Origin: Marinobacter similis | GTDB lineage: Bacteria; Pseudomonadota; Gammaproteobacteria; Pseudomonadales; Oleiphilaceae | NCBI RefSeq assembly: GCF_000830985.1 | Contig: NZ_CP007151.1 | Location: 1,054,001 to 1,118,000, forward strand | DNA: 64,000 nt | Reading direction: 5' to 3' | Shown: positions 45,989 to 56,691 of the stretch, one piece after another | How positions within the stretch are numbered: the stretch's first letter is position 1 | Layout: each line of letters begins with the position of its first letter | Position numbers and translations under genes: made by a program | The notes under the pieces: model-generated | The model's database searches: none | What the model saw: the letters and a program-made list of their open reading frames with translations, nothing else | What the model was told of the DNA's origin: nothing

Positions 45989-48491
45989 TACTGGCCGTCG
46001 ACTTGATTGGTGAAATCAACCAGCAGGTTCTCCGTTACTCCCGGAATGCTGGCGATGGTGTCTCCAAGGACTGATGTGCCTCCTTCAACCGCAACACCAA
46101 GCTCGTTAAGCAGTTGCGGTGAGCCATCCCGAAGCTGGCCCAGTGTCGGCACGGCGCTGGTAGCACCTGAGCCCAGATCGAAGATCGGATCCAGCAGCGA
46201 TCCGCCGTTGTTGCCGCTGTTCAGCAGGCCGCCGACCAGACCACCAATCAAGCCGCTTTCGTCGCCATCTCTTTCAGGAGCAGGCTCAAGCTGAGTGACA
46301 AGCGGGCTGCCTGAATCGCTCGGATTGGCAATCACGCTGACCGGGGTAGACGTTGAGGGCAAGCGCATACCGTCTTCGGCTTCATAGCTGACAAACAGCA
46401 TGTACTGTCCCGCTGGCAGCACCGCTCGGTTGCCCGTCATCTTGACTCTCACCTTCTTGTTTCTGCGATCAACGATCGGCAGTTCAACGGCGCGTTGGTC
46501 GCCGTCGATCAGGTGCGTTGTTGCCTTGCGGCGGATGAGCATAACCTGGTCGATGTCTGACCGGTCTGTGCGGATGTCGAAAACACCGCCATTGGTCAGC
46601 AATGCGACAGGCGCTTTCTCAATCACCGGACGATCGTCACGGGTTGCGTACGGCGGCGTATAGATCTCGAATGACGGATCGCGGCCGGCATAATCCGCAA
46701 AGCCCAGTTCGTCGAGGTTGATGAATGACGCGTAGGCGGTGTTGATAGGCGAGTGGCCGCCGATCAATACACGACCATCCGGCATCAGCACAGCGGTGTT
46801 GTGATAGGTACGTTCACGGTTTGCCGAGGCCATTGGCTCCCAGGTTTCGGTTTCAATGTCGAAACGCTCGGATTGAATGATTGCACCTTCCAGACCGGTT
46901 ACGGCCACACCATCACGCGTGCCACCAGAGAAAACCATAACGCTGTTGTCCGGCATCATGACGCCTGAGCCGTACCAGCGCGGCTGGTTGAGCGAGCCCG
47001 TCAAGCGTGACTCATACGCCATGTCGTCACCGTTTGTGGCAACGGTATCGATGCGCGATGATGAAACCGGCAGATAGCCGCCCGGGCTGCCGGCTGCAAC
47101 ATACGTTGGTACGCCGCCTGCCGTCAGGAACTCAGAGGTGTGGTAACCGCCATTCGCGTCCGGACGCAGCGGTAGCTGGATCGAGAAGGTTGAACCGCGC
47201 ATACCGGCGCCGATGGCGCGCTCAAGTGAGCGATCATCAACAGGGGTTTCGAGCAGTTGCCCGATGGCCGCGGTTGGGTCGCTGAGGGTCTGGCCTACGA
47301 GGTCGCCCAACAGGTTCTGCACCTGATCCGGGTCCATATTCGTCGGGTTCAGGGTGGTGCTCAGCTCTGACAGGCCCAGCTCATTAACGCGAAGTGGCAG
47401 GCCGGCATAGCCAGATCCGTCCACCGTTTGGTTTCGGGATTATAGGTTCCGACGATGTTCCAAAGTGCCTGATCGTAGGCCTGGCCGAATGGATTAAAGG
47501 CCTGGCCGCCGGCGTTGTAATAAACATGGCCGTTAGGCAGCAGGTGCATCCGTGGGAAAAGTGGAAGCGAGCGCTGCGCCGCTGAACCGTTGTTGGTCCA
47601 GGTGCCGTTTTCGATGTCGTAAGTTTCGGTCTGTGCCACGTTGCGGCCAGACTGAAGCGGGTCTTCAGGATAAACCGGCTTGAGCAGCTTGGTAACTCCG
47701 CTGGCGACAAAGATGTCGTTGTTGGCCAGGCTGACGAGGCTCGGGTACCAGCGACCAAATTCCATGTCGCCACTCTGGGACCAGGTGTTGGTAGCAGGGT
47801 CGAAAATGCGGGAGGCCTTTAGGCCTTCGAGTTCCACAACACCCACAGGCAGGCCATCAATGCCTGGCTCGGAGTAGTAGTCGGTTCCGCCTACGGCCAT
47901 CATTCTGCCATCCGGCAGAAAAACCACGTCTGCGCAGAAAAGGGCGCCGTCGTTAATGTCGGTATTGTTAGCGGTGTCCAGCAGGCCACCGGTCAGTGTG
48001 GTGCTGTCATTTCCGTCGGGGTTGGCGCCGCCGTCAATGGGGGAGGGCTTTACCCAGCTGGCCTGATCGTTGCCGTCCAGGGTCATAACGCGGGACTGAT
48101 CGTTTACAGAGACCTCGCCGAATTGAGCGATAACCGCCAGCTCTGCGTTCTCTGTTCCTTCCAGCGCATTGAGGTAAAGGAAGCGGCCGTCGCCAAGCAC
48201 GGCAATGGTGCCTGCGGTCGGTTTGCATTGAAGACTTCCACTGGCATCCACAATGCACCGGTCACTTGTTGCCACCTGAGCACCATCTACCTGAATGGTG
48301 GGCTCTGCGAACGGGTTGCTAAAAAAGCCAACGTTGCCACTGGTTTCGGAGGGGCTTCCATCGCCCGCACTGCTGCCGTCACCTCCGAGCAAACCACCTA
48401 AAAGCCCGGCTTGGGCCGGCATTGTTCCCGCGATGACAAGTGTTATTGCTGATGTTAACGCTGTTCTCTTGTAGTTTTTGTTGAGTCGCAT
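45988..48491 (-). CDS. Glyoxal/galactose-oxidase-like copper radical oxidase (one frameshift)
   Basis: About 834 residues, secreted (signal peptide ending PAQA). A seven-bladed kelch-like propeller is followed by a DUF1929 beta-sandwich. The copper-site residues of glyoxal oxidases are in place: a Cys in DGALFCADVVFLPDGRM with a Tyr in the TDYYSE loop (Cys-Tyr cofactor), Tyr-His in NRERTYHNTAVLMPDGRV, and His in TTHLIDGDQRAVELP. The frame changes at ~47415 (KRWTDLAMP to GYAGLPL). The ~100 residues after the sandwich are Gly/Leu-rich repeats (GGLVGGLLNSG). The expected reaction is oxidation of an aldehyde or alcohol with H2O2 release; substrate unknown. Confidence 0.85.
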
Positions 48492-48687
48492 TCCGCTGTC
48501 TCCTGCTGAGGCCGTTTTTCAACGGTTTTGCCATTTTATTGTGTTTGTCGTTAGGCCTATCAGACTTAACGCCCACTCCTCCTACGGGGCAGGTTGCGGC
48601 AGAGATGCAGAAGATTTCACATTTTTTTAAATACGGTTCAAAAGCGTCTAGGCGGGAGAAATATTGCGGGGGGGATGGAGCGGATAG

Positions 48688-48707
48688 GGCGGGGCTGGGG
48701 CCCCGCC
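48688..48707. terminator. GC hairpin downstream of lldD
   Basis: GGCGGGGC-TGGG-GCCCCGCC, an 8-bp stem 7 bp after the lldD stop codon. No T run is seen on the minus strand, so it may be a weak or Rho-assisted terminator. The remaining ~180 bp up to the oxidase gene hold no further gene that I can see. Confidence 0.5.
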
Positions 48708-48713
48708 TTCACC

Positions 48714-49851
48714 TTATAGTTCGCGCACGAGCAGGTCGGCGTTGATCTCGCTGATCGACTTGGCGCCTGTCAGCACCATGGCAACCCGCATTTCCTTCTC
48801 GATCAACTCCAACAGGTTGCTGACACCGGCCTGGCCGTCGACCGCCAGAGCGTAGATAAAGGCGCGGCCGAGCAAGGTGCAGTCAGCACCCAGCGCCAGC
48901 ATGCGGACTACATCAAGCCCGGTGCGGATGCCGGAATCCACCAGGATTTTCAGATCGCCTTTGACCGCATCGGCAATGGCCGGTAACGCGCGGGCGCTGG
49001 ATGGTACGCCATCGAGCTGACGACCGCCGTGGTTAGACACCACGATGCCGTCGGCACCGAAGCGAACGGCATCGCGGGCATCCTCCGCATCCAGAATGCC
49101 CTTAATGACCATCGGGCCATCCCAGAACTCGCGAATCCACTCCAGATCTTTCCAGGAGATGGATGGATCGAAGTTGTTGCCCAGCCAGCCTATGTAATCT
49201 TCCAGGCCAGTGGTTTGGCCGCGATAGGCGGAGATGTTGCCAGATCGTGCGGCTTGCCGCGCAGGCCAACGTCATAGGCCCAGCGCGGGTGCATCATCGA
49301 TTGCAGGTAGCGGCGCATGGCCGCGTTGGGACCGCTCATGCCGGAGTGGGCGTCCCGGTAGCGGGCGCCGGGGGTCGGCATGTCGACGGTAAACACCAGG
49401 GTGGTGACGCCGGCAGCTTGGCGCGCTCCAGGGCGTTTTTCATGAATCCACGATCTTTCAGTACATAGAGCTGGAACCACATCGGGCGGTTGATTGCCGG
49501 CGCAACTTCCTCAATCGGGCAGACTGAAACGGTGGACAGGGTAAAGGGGATACCCTTGTCCGATGCCGCGCGTGCCGCCTGTACCTCGCCTCTGCGGGCG
49601 CACATGCCGGTGAGGCCGACCGGCGCAAGAGCCACTGGCATGCTCAGGGTTTCGTCGAACAGCCGGGTTTCCAGACTGAGGTCTTCCATGTTTTTCAGCA
49701 CTCTCTGACGCAGGCCGATGTCGGCCAGGTCCGAGACGTTGCGCTTGAGCGTGTGCTCGGCGTAAGCGCCGCCATCGACATAGTGGAACAGGAAGGGCGG
49801 CAGGCGGCGCTGGGCGGCGGCGCGGTAGTCGGTCGAGGCTGAAATGATCAA
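48714..49851 (-). CDS. lldD: L-lactate dehydrogenase LldD, FMN-dependent (two frameshifts)
   Basis: About 379 residues. It oxidises L-lactate to pyruvate at the inner membrane and passes electrons to the quinone pool. The sequence follows E. coli LldD almost word for word: [76 protein letters not shown] (catalytic His), [12 protein letters not shown] and [12 protein letters not shown] start at TTG 49851, with GAGGAA eight bases upstream, because IISAS is the family N terminus. The frame changes at ~49425 and ~49240. Divergent from lldR. Confidence 0.94.
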
Positions 49852-49898
49852 CGCGGATTCCTCATGAGTTGTTGTACAGGCCACGGTCGGCAAGCGTC

Positions 49899-49915
49899 AA
49901 TTGGTCATACCAATT
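49899..49915. promoter_or_regulatory. LldR-type operator O1
   Basis: AATTGGTCATACCAATT, a perfect palindrome that fits the FadR-family LldR consensus TNGTNNNACNA (TTGGTCATACCAA). It lies between the lldD promoter and the lldD start. Confidence 0.85.
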
Positions 49916-49933
49916 TTCATGCTTTGAGCGAAT

Positions 49934-49962
49934 AGATTAGAAAAGCATCAATGTCATGTCAA
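49934..49962 (-). promoter_or_regulatory. lldD promoter
   Basis: On the minus strand, TTGACA (49962-49957), a 17-bp spacer and TAATCT (49939-49934). The start would be ~12-15 bp before operator O1, so LldR bound there would block elongation or open-complex escape. Confidence 0.7.
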
Positions 49963-50042
49963 ACATTGCAGATGTAGGCTTTCGTTCAGAAACTGACATT
50001 TTGGTTGATCAAAAGAAGGTCAATGGTTACTCTTTTTGTAAA

Positions 50043-50055
50043 TTGGTAAGACCAA
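50043..50055. promoter_or_regulatory. LldR-type operator O2
   Basis: TTGGTAAGACCAA, a second TNGTNNNACNA dyad, 11 bp before the lldR start and 142 bp (centre to centre) from O1. Two separated sites are how LldR of E. coli forms a repression loop. Confidence 0.8.
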
Positions 50056-50065
50056 AGGTTGGGCA

Positions 50066-50857
50066 ATGGAAATGGGGCATATTCGCCAACACCGGCTCTC
50101 CGACAACATCGTCGAGGAGCTGGAAACCATGATTCTCGAAGGCACGCTGCAGCCGGGACAGCGGTTGCCGGCGGAGCGTGCGCTGGCGGAGCGGTTCGGC
50201 GTGTCGCGGCCGTCGGTACGGGAGGCAGTGCAAAAACTGGTGGCCAGGGGGCTGCTGATCAGCCGCCAGGGTGGCGGTAATTATGTCAGTGACTCACTGG
50301 GTTCGAGCTTCAGCGATCCCTTGCTGGCCCTGATTGAGGGCCGCCCCGAAGCCCAGCACGACTTGCTGGAGTTTCGCCATACCCTGGAAGCCGACTGCGC
50401 CTACTACGCCGCCCGGCGCGCCACCGACCTTGATCGCGCACAGCTGCAGAGCGCCTTTGATGAGCTGCAGGACTGCTATGCCCGTGAGGGCAAGGCAACG
50501 CGCGCTGAAGAAGGCGCCGCCGATGCGCGTTTTCACCTGGCGATTGCTGAGGCCAGCCACAATTTCGTGCTGCTGCACACCATTCGCGGCCTGTTCGACC
50601 TGCTCAAGCGAAGTACGGTAACCAATATTGGTGGCATGTATGAATTGCGCAGCGAGACCAGGCACTCGCTCGTTGCGCAGCACCAGGCTTTGTTCGACGC
50701 CATCATGGAAGGCCGCGCCGATGATGCCCGGCGCATCGCCGGTGAGCACATCAGCTATGTGCAGGGCATGCTGGAAGAGCGCGAGGAAGAAAGCCGCCGG
50801 CTGGCCCGCGCCCAGCGGCGAGAACGGCCGGACAGTCGCCGAACGCCTGCCAGCTAA
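50066..50857 (+). CDS. lldR: LldR, GntR-family regulator of lactate oxidation
   Basis: 263 residues. The N-terminal winged helix (RLSDNIVEELETMILEGTLQPGQRLPAERALAERFGVSRPSV in full) is typical of the FadR subfamily. The C-terminal FCD domain has EFRHTLEADCAYYAARRAT, FHLAIAEASHNFVLLHTIRG and HQALFDAIMEGRADDARRI, with the Asp/His ligands of an LldR-like metal site. It should release DNA on L-lactate. It is divergent from lldD, with two operators between them. Confidence 0.93.
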   Translation: MEMGHIRQHRLSDNIVEELETMILEGTLQPGQRLPAERALAERFGVSRPSVREAVQKLVARGLLISRQGGGNYVSDSLGSSFSDPLLALIEGRPEAQHDLLEFRHTLEADCAYYAARRATDLDRAQLQSAFDELQDCYAREGKATRAEEGAADARFHLAIAEASHNFVLLHTIRGLFDLLKRSTVTNIGGMYELRSETRHSLVAQHQALFDAIMEGRADDARRIAGEHISYVQGMLEEREEESRRLARAQRRERPDSRRTPAS

Positions 50858-50918
50858 CGGCAGCGCTATTTGCTAGTATGGCCTCCCTTTCACATTGAGA
50901 GCGATTGTTCACTGCACC

Positions 50919-52702
50919 ATGAACTCCCCCTTTACGTTGCGGCCTTACCAGCAGGAAGCGGTTGATGCCACGTTAAAGCACTTCCGAAGATCAGATGAGT
51001 CGGCGGTGATTGTGCTTCCGACCGGTGCCGGGAAGAGTCTGGTCATTGCCGAGTTGGCTCGCCTTGCCAAGCGCAAAATCCTGGTGCTGACCCACGTAAA
51101 GGAGCTGGTGGAGCAGAACCACGCCAAATACCAGAGCTATGGGTTAGAGGGCGGCATTTTCTCCGCCGGGTTAAAACGCAAGGAGAGCCGGCATCAGGTG
51201 ACCTTCGCCAGCGTGCAGTCGGTATCGGCCAATCTGGATCGGTTCAGGGATGAATACTCCCTGGTCATCATCGATGAGTGCCATCGGGTTAGCGGTGAAG
51301 AGACCAGCCAGTACCAGCGGATCATCGAGCTGCTGCGGCAACAGAATGACACCCTGAAAGTGCTTGGACTAACCGCCACACCCTATCGGTTGGCCATGGG
51401 CTGGATCTATCGCTATCACTACCGGGGTTTTGTTCGCGGCTCTCATGAAGAGCAAGATAAGCCTTTGTGCACTGCATTTACGAACTCCCGCTGAGTTATA
51501 TGATCAACCGGGGCTTTCTCACCAGGCCCGAGTTGGTGAATGCGGCGGTGGCGCAGTACGATTTCTTGGCGCTGTCTCAGGACCGCTTTGGCGAGTACGC
51601 CGAGAAGGACGTTAACCAGCTGCTGAGCAAACATCAGCGGGTGACCCGCGCCATCATCGAGCAGGTGATGGAACTCGCCGCCGAGCGCGAAGGGGTGATG
51701 ATCTTTGCGGCCACTGTGGATCATGCGCGGGAGATCGCCGGCTATCTGCCGGAACATCAAACCGCCCTGATTACCGGCGCGACCGATCTGAATGACCGGG
51801 CGTTGTTGATTCAGCGCTTCAAACAACGGCAGTTGAAGTATCTGGTGAATGTTTCCGTGCTCACCACGGGCTTTGATGCACCCCTCGTCGATTTCATTGC
51901 CATTCTTCGTCCCACCCAGTCGGTCAGCCTGTACCAGCAGATTGTGGGCCGGGGGCTTCGGCTGGACGAAGGCAAACAGGATTGCCTGGTGATCGATTAC
52001 GCGGGCAACCATGTGAACCTGCATCACCCTGAGGTGGGGGAGCCGAAACCGAATTCCGACAGTGAGCCGGTGCAGGTATTCTGCCCGGGCTGTGGTTTTG
52101 CCAATATTTTCTGGGGCAAAACAGACAGTGACGGCAGGGTTGTTGAGCATTATGGTCGCCGTTGTCAGGGGCTGCTGGAGCCCGCGGAAGAGAGTGGGGC
52201 AGAGGCGGAGAGCGAGCGCCCTGAACAGTGCGATTACCGATTCCGTTTCAAGGAGTGCCCACACTGTGGTGGCGAGAACGATATCGCGGCCCGTAAGTGT
52301 CACCAGTGCCAGCAAGCCATTATCGATCCGGATGATCAGCTCAAAGATGCCCTGAAACTTAAAGATGCCATGGTGATTCGTTGTGCCGGGATCACGTTAA
52401 GTGCTTTTAACAGCAACAGCGACGGCAAGCTTAAGATCACCTATCACGGTGAGGATGGGGAAGAACTCAGCGAGTCTTTTGATTTCAGCAAACCGGCACA
52501 GCGCCACGTGTTTAACAAACTGTTCGGGCGTCGTTTTGCCAATAGCCAGGCCCCGAAGGTGTTCAGCAGCGCTGATGAGGTGCTTGAGATTCAAGCGCTG
52601 TTGCCAGCCCCGGATTTCGTTATTGCCCGCAATCAGAAGCACTATTGGCAGGTGCAGGAGCGGATTTTCGATTATCAGGGTAACTATCGTAAGGCGTATT
52701 AA
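50919..52702 (+). CDS. radD: RadD (YejH) DNA repair helicase-like ATPase, one frameshift
   Basis: About 594 residues, superfamily 2. Motif I PTGAGKS, motif II DECH, motif [12 protein letters not shown] and the C-terminal RecA half ([32 protein letters not shown]) are all present. A zinc region follows, with [21 protein letters not shown] and CHQC, which is characteristic of RadD, a protein that helps RecA-mediated strand exchange. The frame changes at ~51460, where one base restores [14 protein letters not shown]. It starts at ATG 50919; an earlier in-frame codon at 50895 is less likely. Confidence 0.94.
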
Positions 52703-52831
52703 GCGTAGAGCTCGGTTTTCCGCATATTGTTGCTGATTATCGGAGAGTTGGGCGGCAAGGAGGGGCTGACGCGCAGAAATCGTACCTGATTTTTTGTTTC
52801 TCAGGCTCAATAGGTAGGGTGATCGTGGCCC

Positions 52832-53664
52832 TCATTTGAAGAGCTTCTGAATATCTTCGGGCTCAATGTCCTGCCATACGGCAGGTCGGCCGATCGCCCG
52901 GGTTAAGTCTACATCGGTCAGACTCACATTGGCCCATTTGGAACGGTCAAGCTGGGTGTTGTTGAATTGTGCCCGGTCAAACTGGCTTTGCTCCTCAGTC
53001 CAGACGACAACTCCACGCAGGTCACCATTGTTGAAGTTTGTTCCCCGGCAGTCGCAACCCGAAAGAAAGCCCGACAAAAAGATGGAGTGACTGGCGTTGA
53101 AGCCAGAAAGATCCAGAGAAGCCAGGTTCATATAGCTGAAGTTAATGTTGGAGATTTTCACCTCAACGGGCGCGGGAGCCGCATCCCGGATTGTGTCTAG
53201 CGCCTCTAACGCGGCGATTATACTGAGAGGCCTTGAAAGCCTTGGGTCCGGCTCATACTGGTGACCATCTATGTCCTTGCGCAGATAGGGTAGCCCGAAC
53301 TTATCTTTGACATGCCGCCGTTCACCCACGGCTTGCCGCAAATAACGAATTAAAATATTGATGGCGTCTTTGTGGTAGCCCGTTGGCGCACCCTCGCCGG
53401 CGCCTTGTTTAAGCGCCTGATAAGTTCGATCCTTTGATTGATGGGTGTGTCGGTATTCCCGAGCATGCGACTTGCCTGAACGGTCACCTCTCTGGGGTCG
53501 GTGGCAATTTTCAAGGGTGACGGCTCTTCCTGCCCGTTGTTGTCTCTGATCCACCCATCGAGTAAGGGGATAATGACTTGTATTACCCCGAAAACCCCGC
53601 CTATCAAAGCGGCCATGATCGCGGCGACGACGGCCGGGTTTTGCCAGACGGGTTTGCTGGGCAT
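52832..53664 (-). CDS. Membrane-anchored pentapeptide-repeat protein (one frameshift)
   Basis: About 277 residues. One N-terminal membrane helix (AVVAAIMAALIGGVFGVIQVI) is followed by a helical region (INQRIELIRRLNK, frame change at ~53400, then GAGEGAPTGYHKDAINILIRYLRQA). The C-terminal half carries degenerate pentapeptide repeats of the A(D/N)LxX type (NINFSYMNLASLDLSGFNAS, then CDCRGTNFNNGDLRGVVV and FDRAQFNNTQLDRSKWANV). These stack into a right-handed beta-helix. The gene is 21 bp downstream of the protease gene, so the two form an operon. Function unknown; it may anchor or regulate the protease. Confidence 0.75.
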
Positions 53665-53685
53665 CGATGATTACTCCATCGCTTT

Positions 53686-54960
53686 CTAGGGCCGTGGTTT
53701 GATACAGAGTGCCTGACCCACGTATGGCGAGTCGTGAGTCTGGCCGCCGCTGTCAAGGTCAAAGGCCGCCAGGTAGGCTCCCGAGGGGCACCAGGCTTTG
53801 CCTGCCCCGTGGCTCTGTTGCAACCCAACCGGCCACCAGGCGGCGGACCCCCAGTTATTGACGGGTGGCGAGGCGTGTCGGCAGCACAGCGCCTGGCCTA
53901 CGATCGGTGCATCGCCACCTCCAAGCGCCCTGTCACCGTCGAGGTCAAACTGAGTAATGTAGCTACCTGCGGGGCACCAGGCGCCGCTGGCCTGGTGGCT
54001 GCCGCGGCCAACCCGGACCCAGTTACACTGGCTCCAGGCGGACGGCGTAGCTGCCGGAGCACAGCACCGAGCCTGACCCACAATCGGTGCATCGTGGTCA
54101 TCAAGGCCCCGGTCGCCATCGAGGTCGAACTGAGTCAGAAATTGCCCCGAGGGGCACCAAGCGGCGCCAGCAACGTGGCTTTGTTGCCTTCCCACCGGAT
54201 ACCAGCCGCAACTGCCGTAAGGAGTATTAGGCAGCCCCGCTATCCAGTTGTAGCTGGTGTGTGTTGGGCGGGTGTTCGTTTCGGTTCCGATCCAGGAGAT
54301 GACGGCGACGAGTCGTCCCGTCTGGTCTAGCACCGCGCCCCCCGAGTCGCCGGGGCAGGCATTCCTTCCTGGTTGTATGAAACGCACGGCGTGGGCGATA
54401 ACCTCGGCCGTAGGCAGGGCCAGCCATCGCTTCTGCCGTGGTCCTTTGCAATCGGTTCCGGTGTGGCCGTGGCCAACCAACCAGAGTGTCTCTCCAAGCC
54501 TTGGCATAACAATTGGGTTCTGTAGCGGGATCGGCTGAACGCTGGGAGCCTTGGTGTAGGCTGGCATGTCGAGGTCGAGCACGGCGAAGTCGTTCAGGTT
54601 CCAGGTCGGCTGACTGTATTGGGGATGAAAGCGCAGCGTGCCTGGGATGGTGACATCGGTCGGATAAGCCGACTCGTTCACACTCGTTGCCGGGTTGTCG
54701 ACCGGGTGCACGCCGAACATCTTGAACTCCGCCCGAGGCTTGCAGGCGCCCAGTTTGTCGCCGGGACAAAAGCAGTGCGCCGCGGTCAAAACCTGTGTCG
54801 GCGATATCAGCGTACCCGAACAGCCGTTGACCCGACCAATAGCATCGTACTGGCCGGGGGGTACCGGCGTTCCCTCTGACAATGCGAAGGTTGTCGAGGG
54901 GATAGCAAGGCATAGAAACGCAGCAAGACCTGTAAAGACGTCGAAAAGTCGCATAACCAC
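53686..54960 (-). CDS. Secreted trypsin-like serine protease with three C-terminal repeats
   Basis: 424 residues. A signal peptide precedes a chymotrypsin-fold domain (~30-245) with the catalytic triad His62 (TAAHCF), Asp124 (NLNDFAVLD) and Ser206 (CPGDSGGAV). Three ~53-residue repeats follow (residues ~248-300, 309-360, 370-420), each of the form W-x-P-V-G, AxWCPSG, FDLDGDR, APIVGQA and CC. The D-x-D-G-D loops look like Ca2+ sites and the paired Cys like disulfides. I do not recognise this repeat. It is followed by the pentapeptide-repeat gene and is divergent from an esterase. An in-frame ATG at 54954 is an alternative start. Confidence 0.9.
   Translation of the reverse strand: MVMRLFDVFTGLAAFLCLAIPSTTFALSEGTPVPPGQYDAIGRVNGCSGTLISPTQVLTAAHCFCPGDKLGACKPRAEFKMFGVHPVDNPATSVNESAYPTDVTIPGTLRFHPQYSQPTWNLNDFAVLDLDMPAYTKAPSVQPIPLQNPIVMPRLGETLWLVGHGHTGTDCKGPRQKRWLALPTAEVIAHAVRFIQPGRNACPGDSGGAVLDQTGRLVAVISWIGTETNTRPTHTSYNWIAGLPNTPYGSCGWYPVGRQQSHVAGAAWCPSGQFLTQFDLDGDRGLDDHDAPIVGQARCCAPAATPSAWSQCNWVRVGRGSHQASGAWCPAGSYITQFDLDGDRALGGGDAPIVGQALCCRHASPPVNNWGSAAWWPVGLQQSHGAGKAWCPSGAYLAAFDLDSGGQTHDSPYVGQALCIKPRP
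53701..54219 (-). repeat. Three tandem protein-coding repeats at the protease C terminus
   Basis: DNA encoding the three repeat units described under the protease. The units are of ~160 bp, with FDLDG(D) and VGQA in each. Copies 1 and 2 are more alike; copy 3 has lost the CC end and one Asp. Confidence 0.8.
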
Positions 54961-55216
54961 TCCCTGTGAATGTGGATGCCCTTTTAGTGTCCTTTAACTG
55001 AATCAGTTTTCGGCCTCGAGACGCTCTTTTGTTCCGCGCTTCACTGCTTACCTGACCGGTCGACTCATATCATCAGCATAGACATTGCCGGCAAAATAAT
55101 AAGGAAACCGGGAAATATTTAATTTTTGTCCAGGCGAGCGACAAAGTGGCTGAGATTCTATAATTACTGAAATTTCTGGCCGTACTAAACATTCGACTGA
55201 CAAAAGGATTTTGAGG

Positions 55217-56685
55217 ATGCCAGAAGGGAATCACCATCCAATTATTTACGTTCGGGGATATGCAATGACCCCAAAGGAGGTTGAGGTCGTTGTTGATATG
55301 CCTCACATGGGCTTCAATCTTGGGGCAACGCGAGTTCGACAGTCTTGGGACGGTAGAGTGTACAAGCAGGTCTTCGAATCGCCGATGGTACGGTTAATGA
55401 AAGAACACGGATACGAGGACGCGTTTTCATCAGGGGAGGAGCTGGATCGGAAAATTGGAAAAAAAACCGTTGTTATCTACCGATACTATGACAAGGCGGA
55501 CAAACTCTTTGGAGATGGCGAGGCGCTTTCCATTTTTGAGGCGGCAAAACAGCTCGGAAAGCTGATTGAGAACATCCGCAGGGAACTTGTTGATGGTCAG
55601 GTAGTTGATAGCCGCGAGTTTAAGGTGCATTTGGTGGCACACTCGATGGGGGGACTTATTTGTCGCTGCCTTCTTCAGAATAAAAGTGTCGCAAGTGAGG
55701 TGATCCGCCAATCCGTGGAGCGAGTGTTCACTTACGCCACCCCCCACAATGGTATCGAGATGGCGGGGTTAAATGTGCCGGCATTTGTTGGATTGTGGGA
55801 TATCAACAACTTCAACCGAAAGGTGATGGCTAAATACCTTGGCTTGCCCCCGGAAAGTACTCGTGTAGATACCTTGGGGGGGCATTTCGATCCAGATAGA
55901 TTTTTTTGTTTGGTGGGTACTAATCATCGGGATTACGAAGCGGCTAAGGGACTATCCCGGATGCTGGCGGGCGAGATGAGTGATGGATTGGTAAGTATTG
56001 AAAATGCCAGTATTCAAGGTGCTCCAAGGGCTTTTGTGTATCGCAGCCACAGTGGTTCGTACGGGATTGTGAACTCGGAAGAAGGCTATCAGAATTTGGT
56101 TCGCTTTCTCTTTGGGGATGTTCGGGTTGACGGGGTTCTGGCGTAGAAGCGCTTCCTTTGCCGAAAGAGGTAGAAGAGGCAAAAGCAAATGGGAAAGAGG
56201 TTCGCGCATCCTATTATTTTGAGGTGACAGTTTCGCCACGCGGGCAAGGCAATTATCGGCTTACAGAAAGGCGCAAAGAAACGTTCAGCGCCATTCTTCG
56301 CTCGTTTGATGAGTTGTTCAAACCTCAAAGTGTTGGCCTTAGTGAAGCACGCTCCCCGGTCATCTTTTCAAGTTTTTTAGACAGTGACTTAGTAACCGTT
56401 GAGCGAGGCCGTACCTTGGTTATTGCGGTTGAGCTGGCGGTGTCTGCTACGGACTATCTCATTGATGGTGTTTTGTGGTTCAAGAACAGAATTCCGGGAG
56501 AGTACCTGTTCAGGGATACGGTTGTTATCAAGATGACACCGGGGCCTGATGGAAACTGGACGGTTCGGTATGTCTTTTCAGACGAAGATCCGAGCAGTCT
56601 GAATGGGCGGAAGGCTGAGCGGAAGGGAGAAAACTATTGTATTCCTGTGTCGTCGAATAAAGGCTTCAAAGGTACGCTTGATTGA
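55217..56685 (+). CDS. PGAP1-like alpha/beta hydrolase (esterase/lipase), one frameshift
   Basis: About 489 residues from ATG 55217 (AGGATTTTGAGG before it). The N-terminal alpha/beta-hydrolase domain has HHPIIYVRGYAMT (oxyanion strand), FKVHLVAHSMGGLICR with the nucleophile Ser in G-x-S-x-G form (HSMGG), VFTYATPHNGIEM and a late acid/His region (GEMSDGLVSIENA and YRSHSGSYGI). After a frame change at ~56145 (DGVLA to EALPLPKEVEEAK), a ~175-residue C-terminal beta-rich domain follows (SYYFEVTVSPRG, RTLVIAVELAVSATDYLIDG). It has no signal peptide, which is unusual for a lipase and fits either a cytoplasmic role or export by another route. Confidence 0.8.
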
Positions 56686-56691
56686 GTCTCT

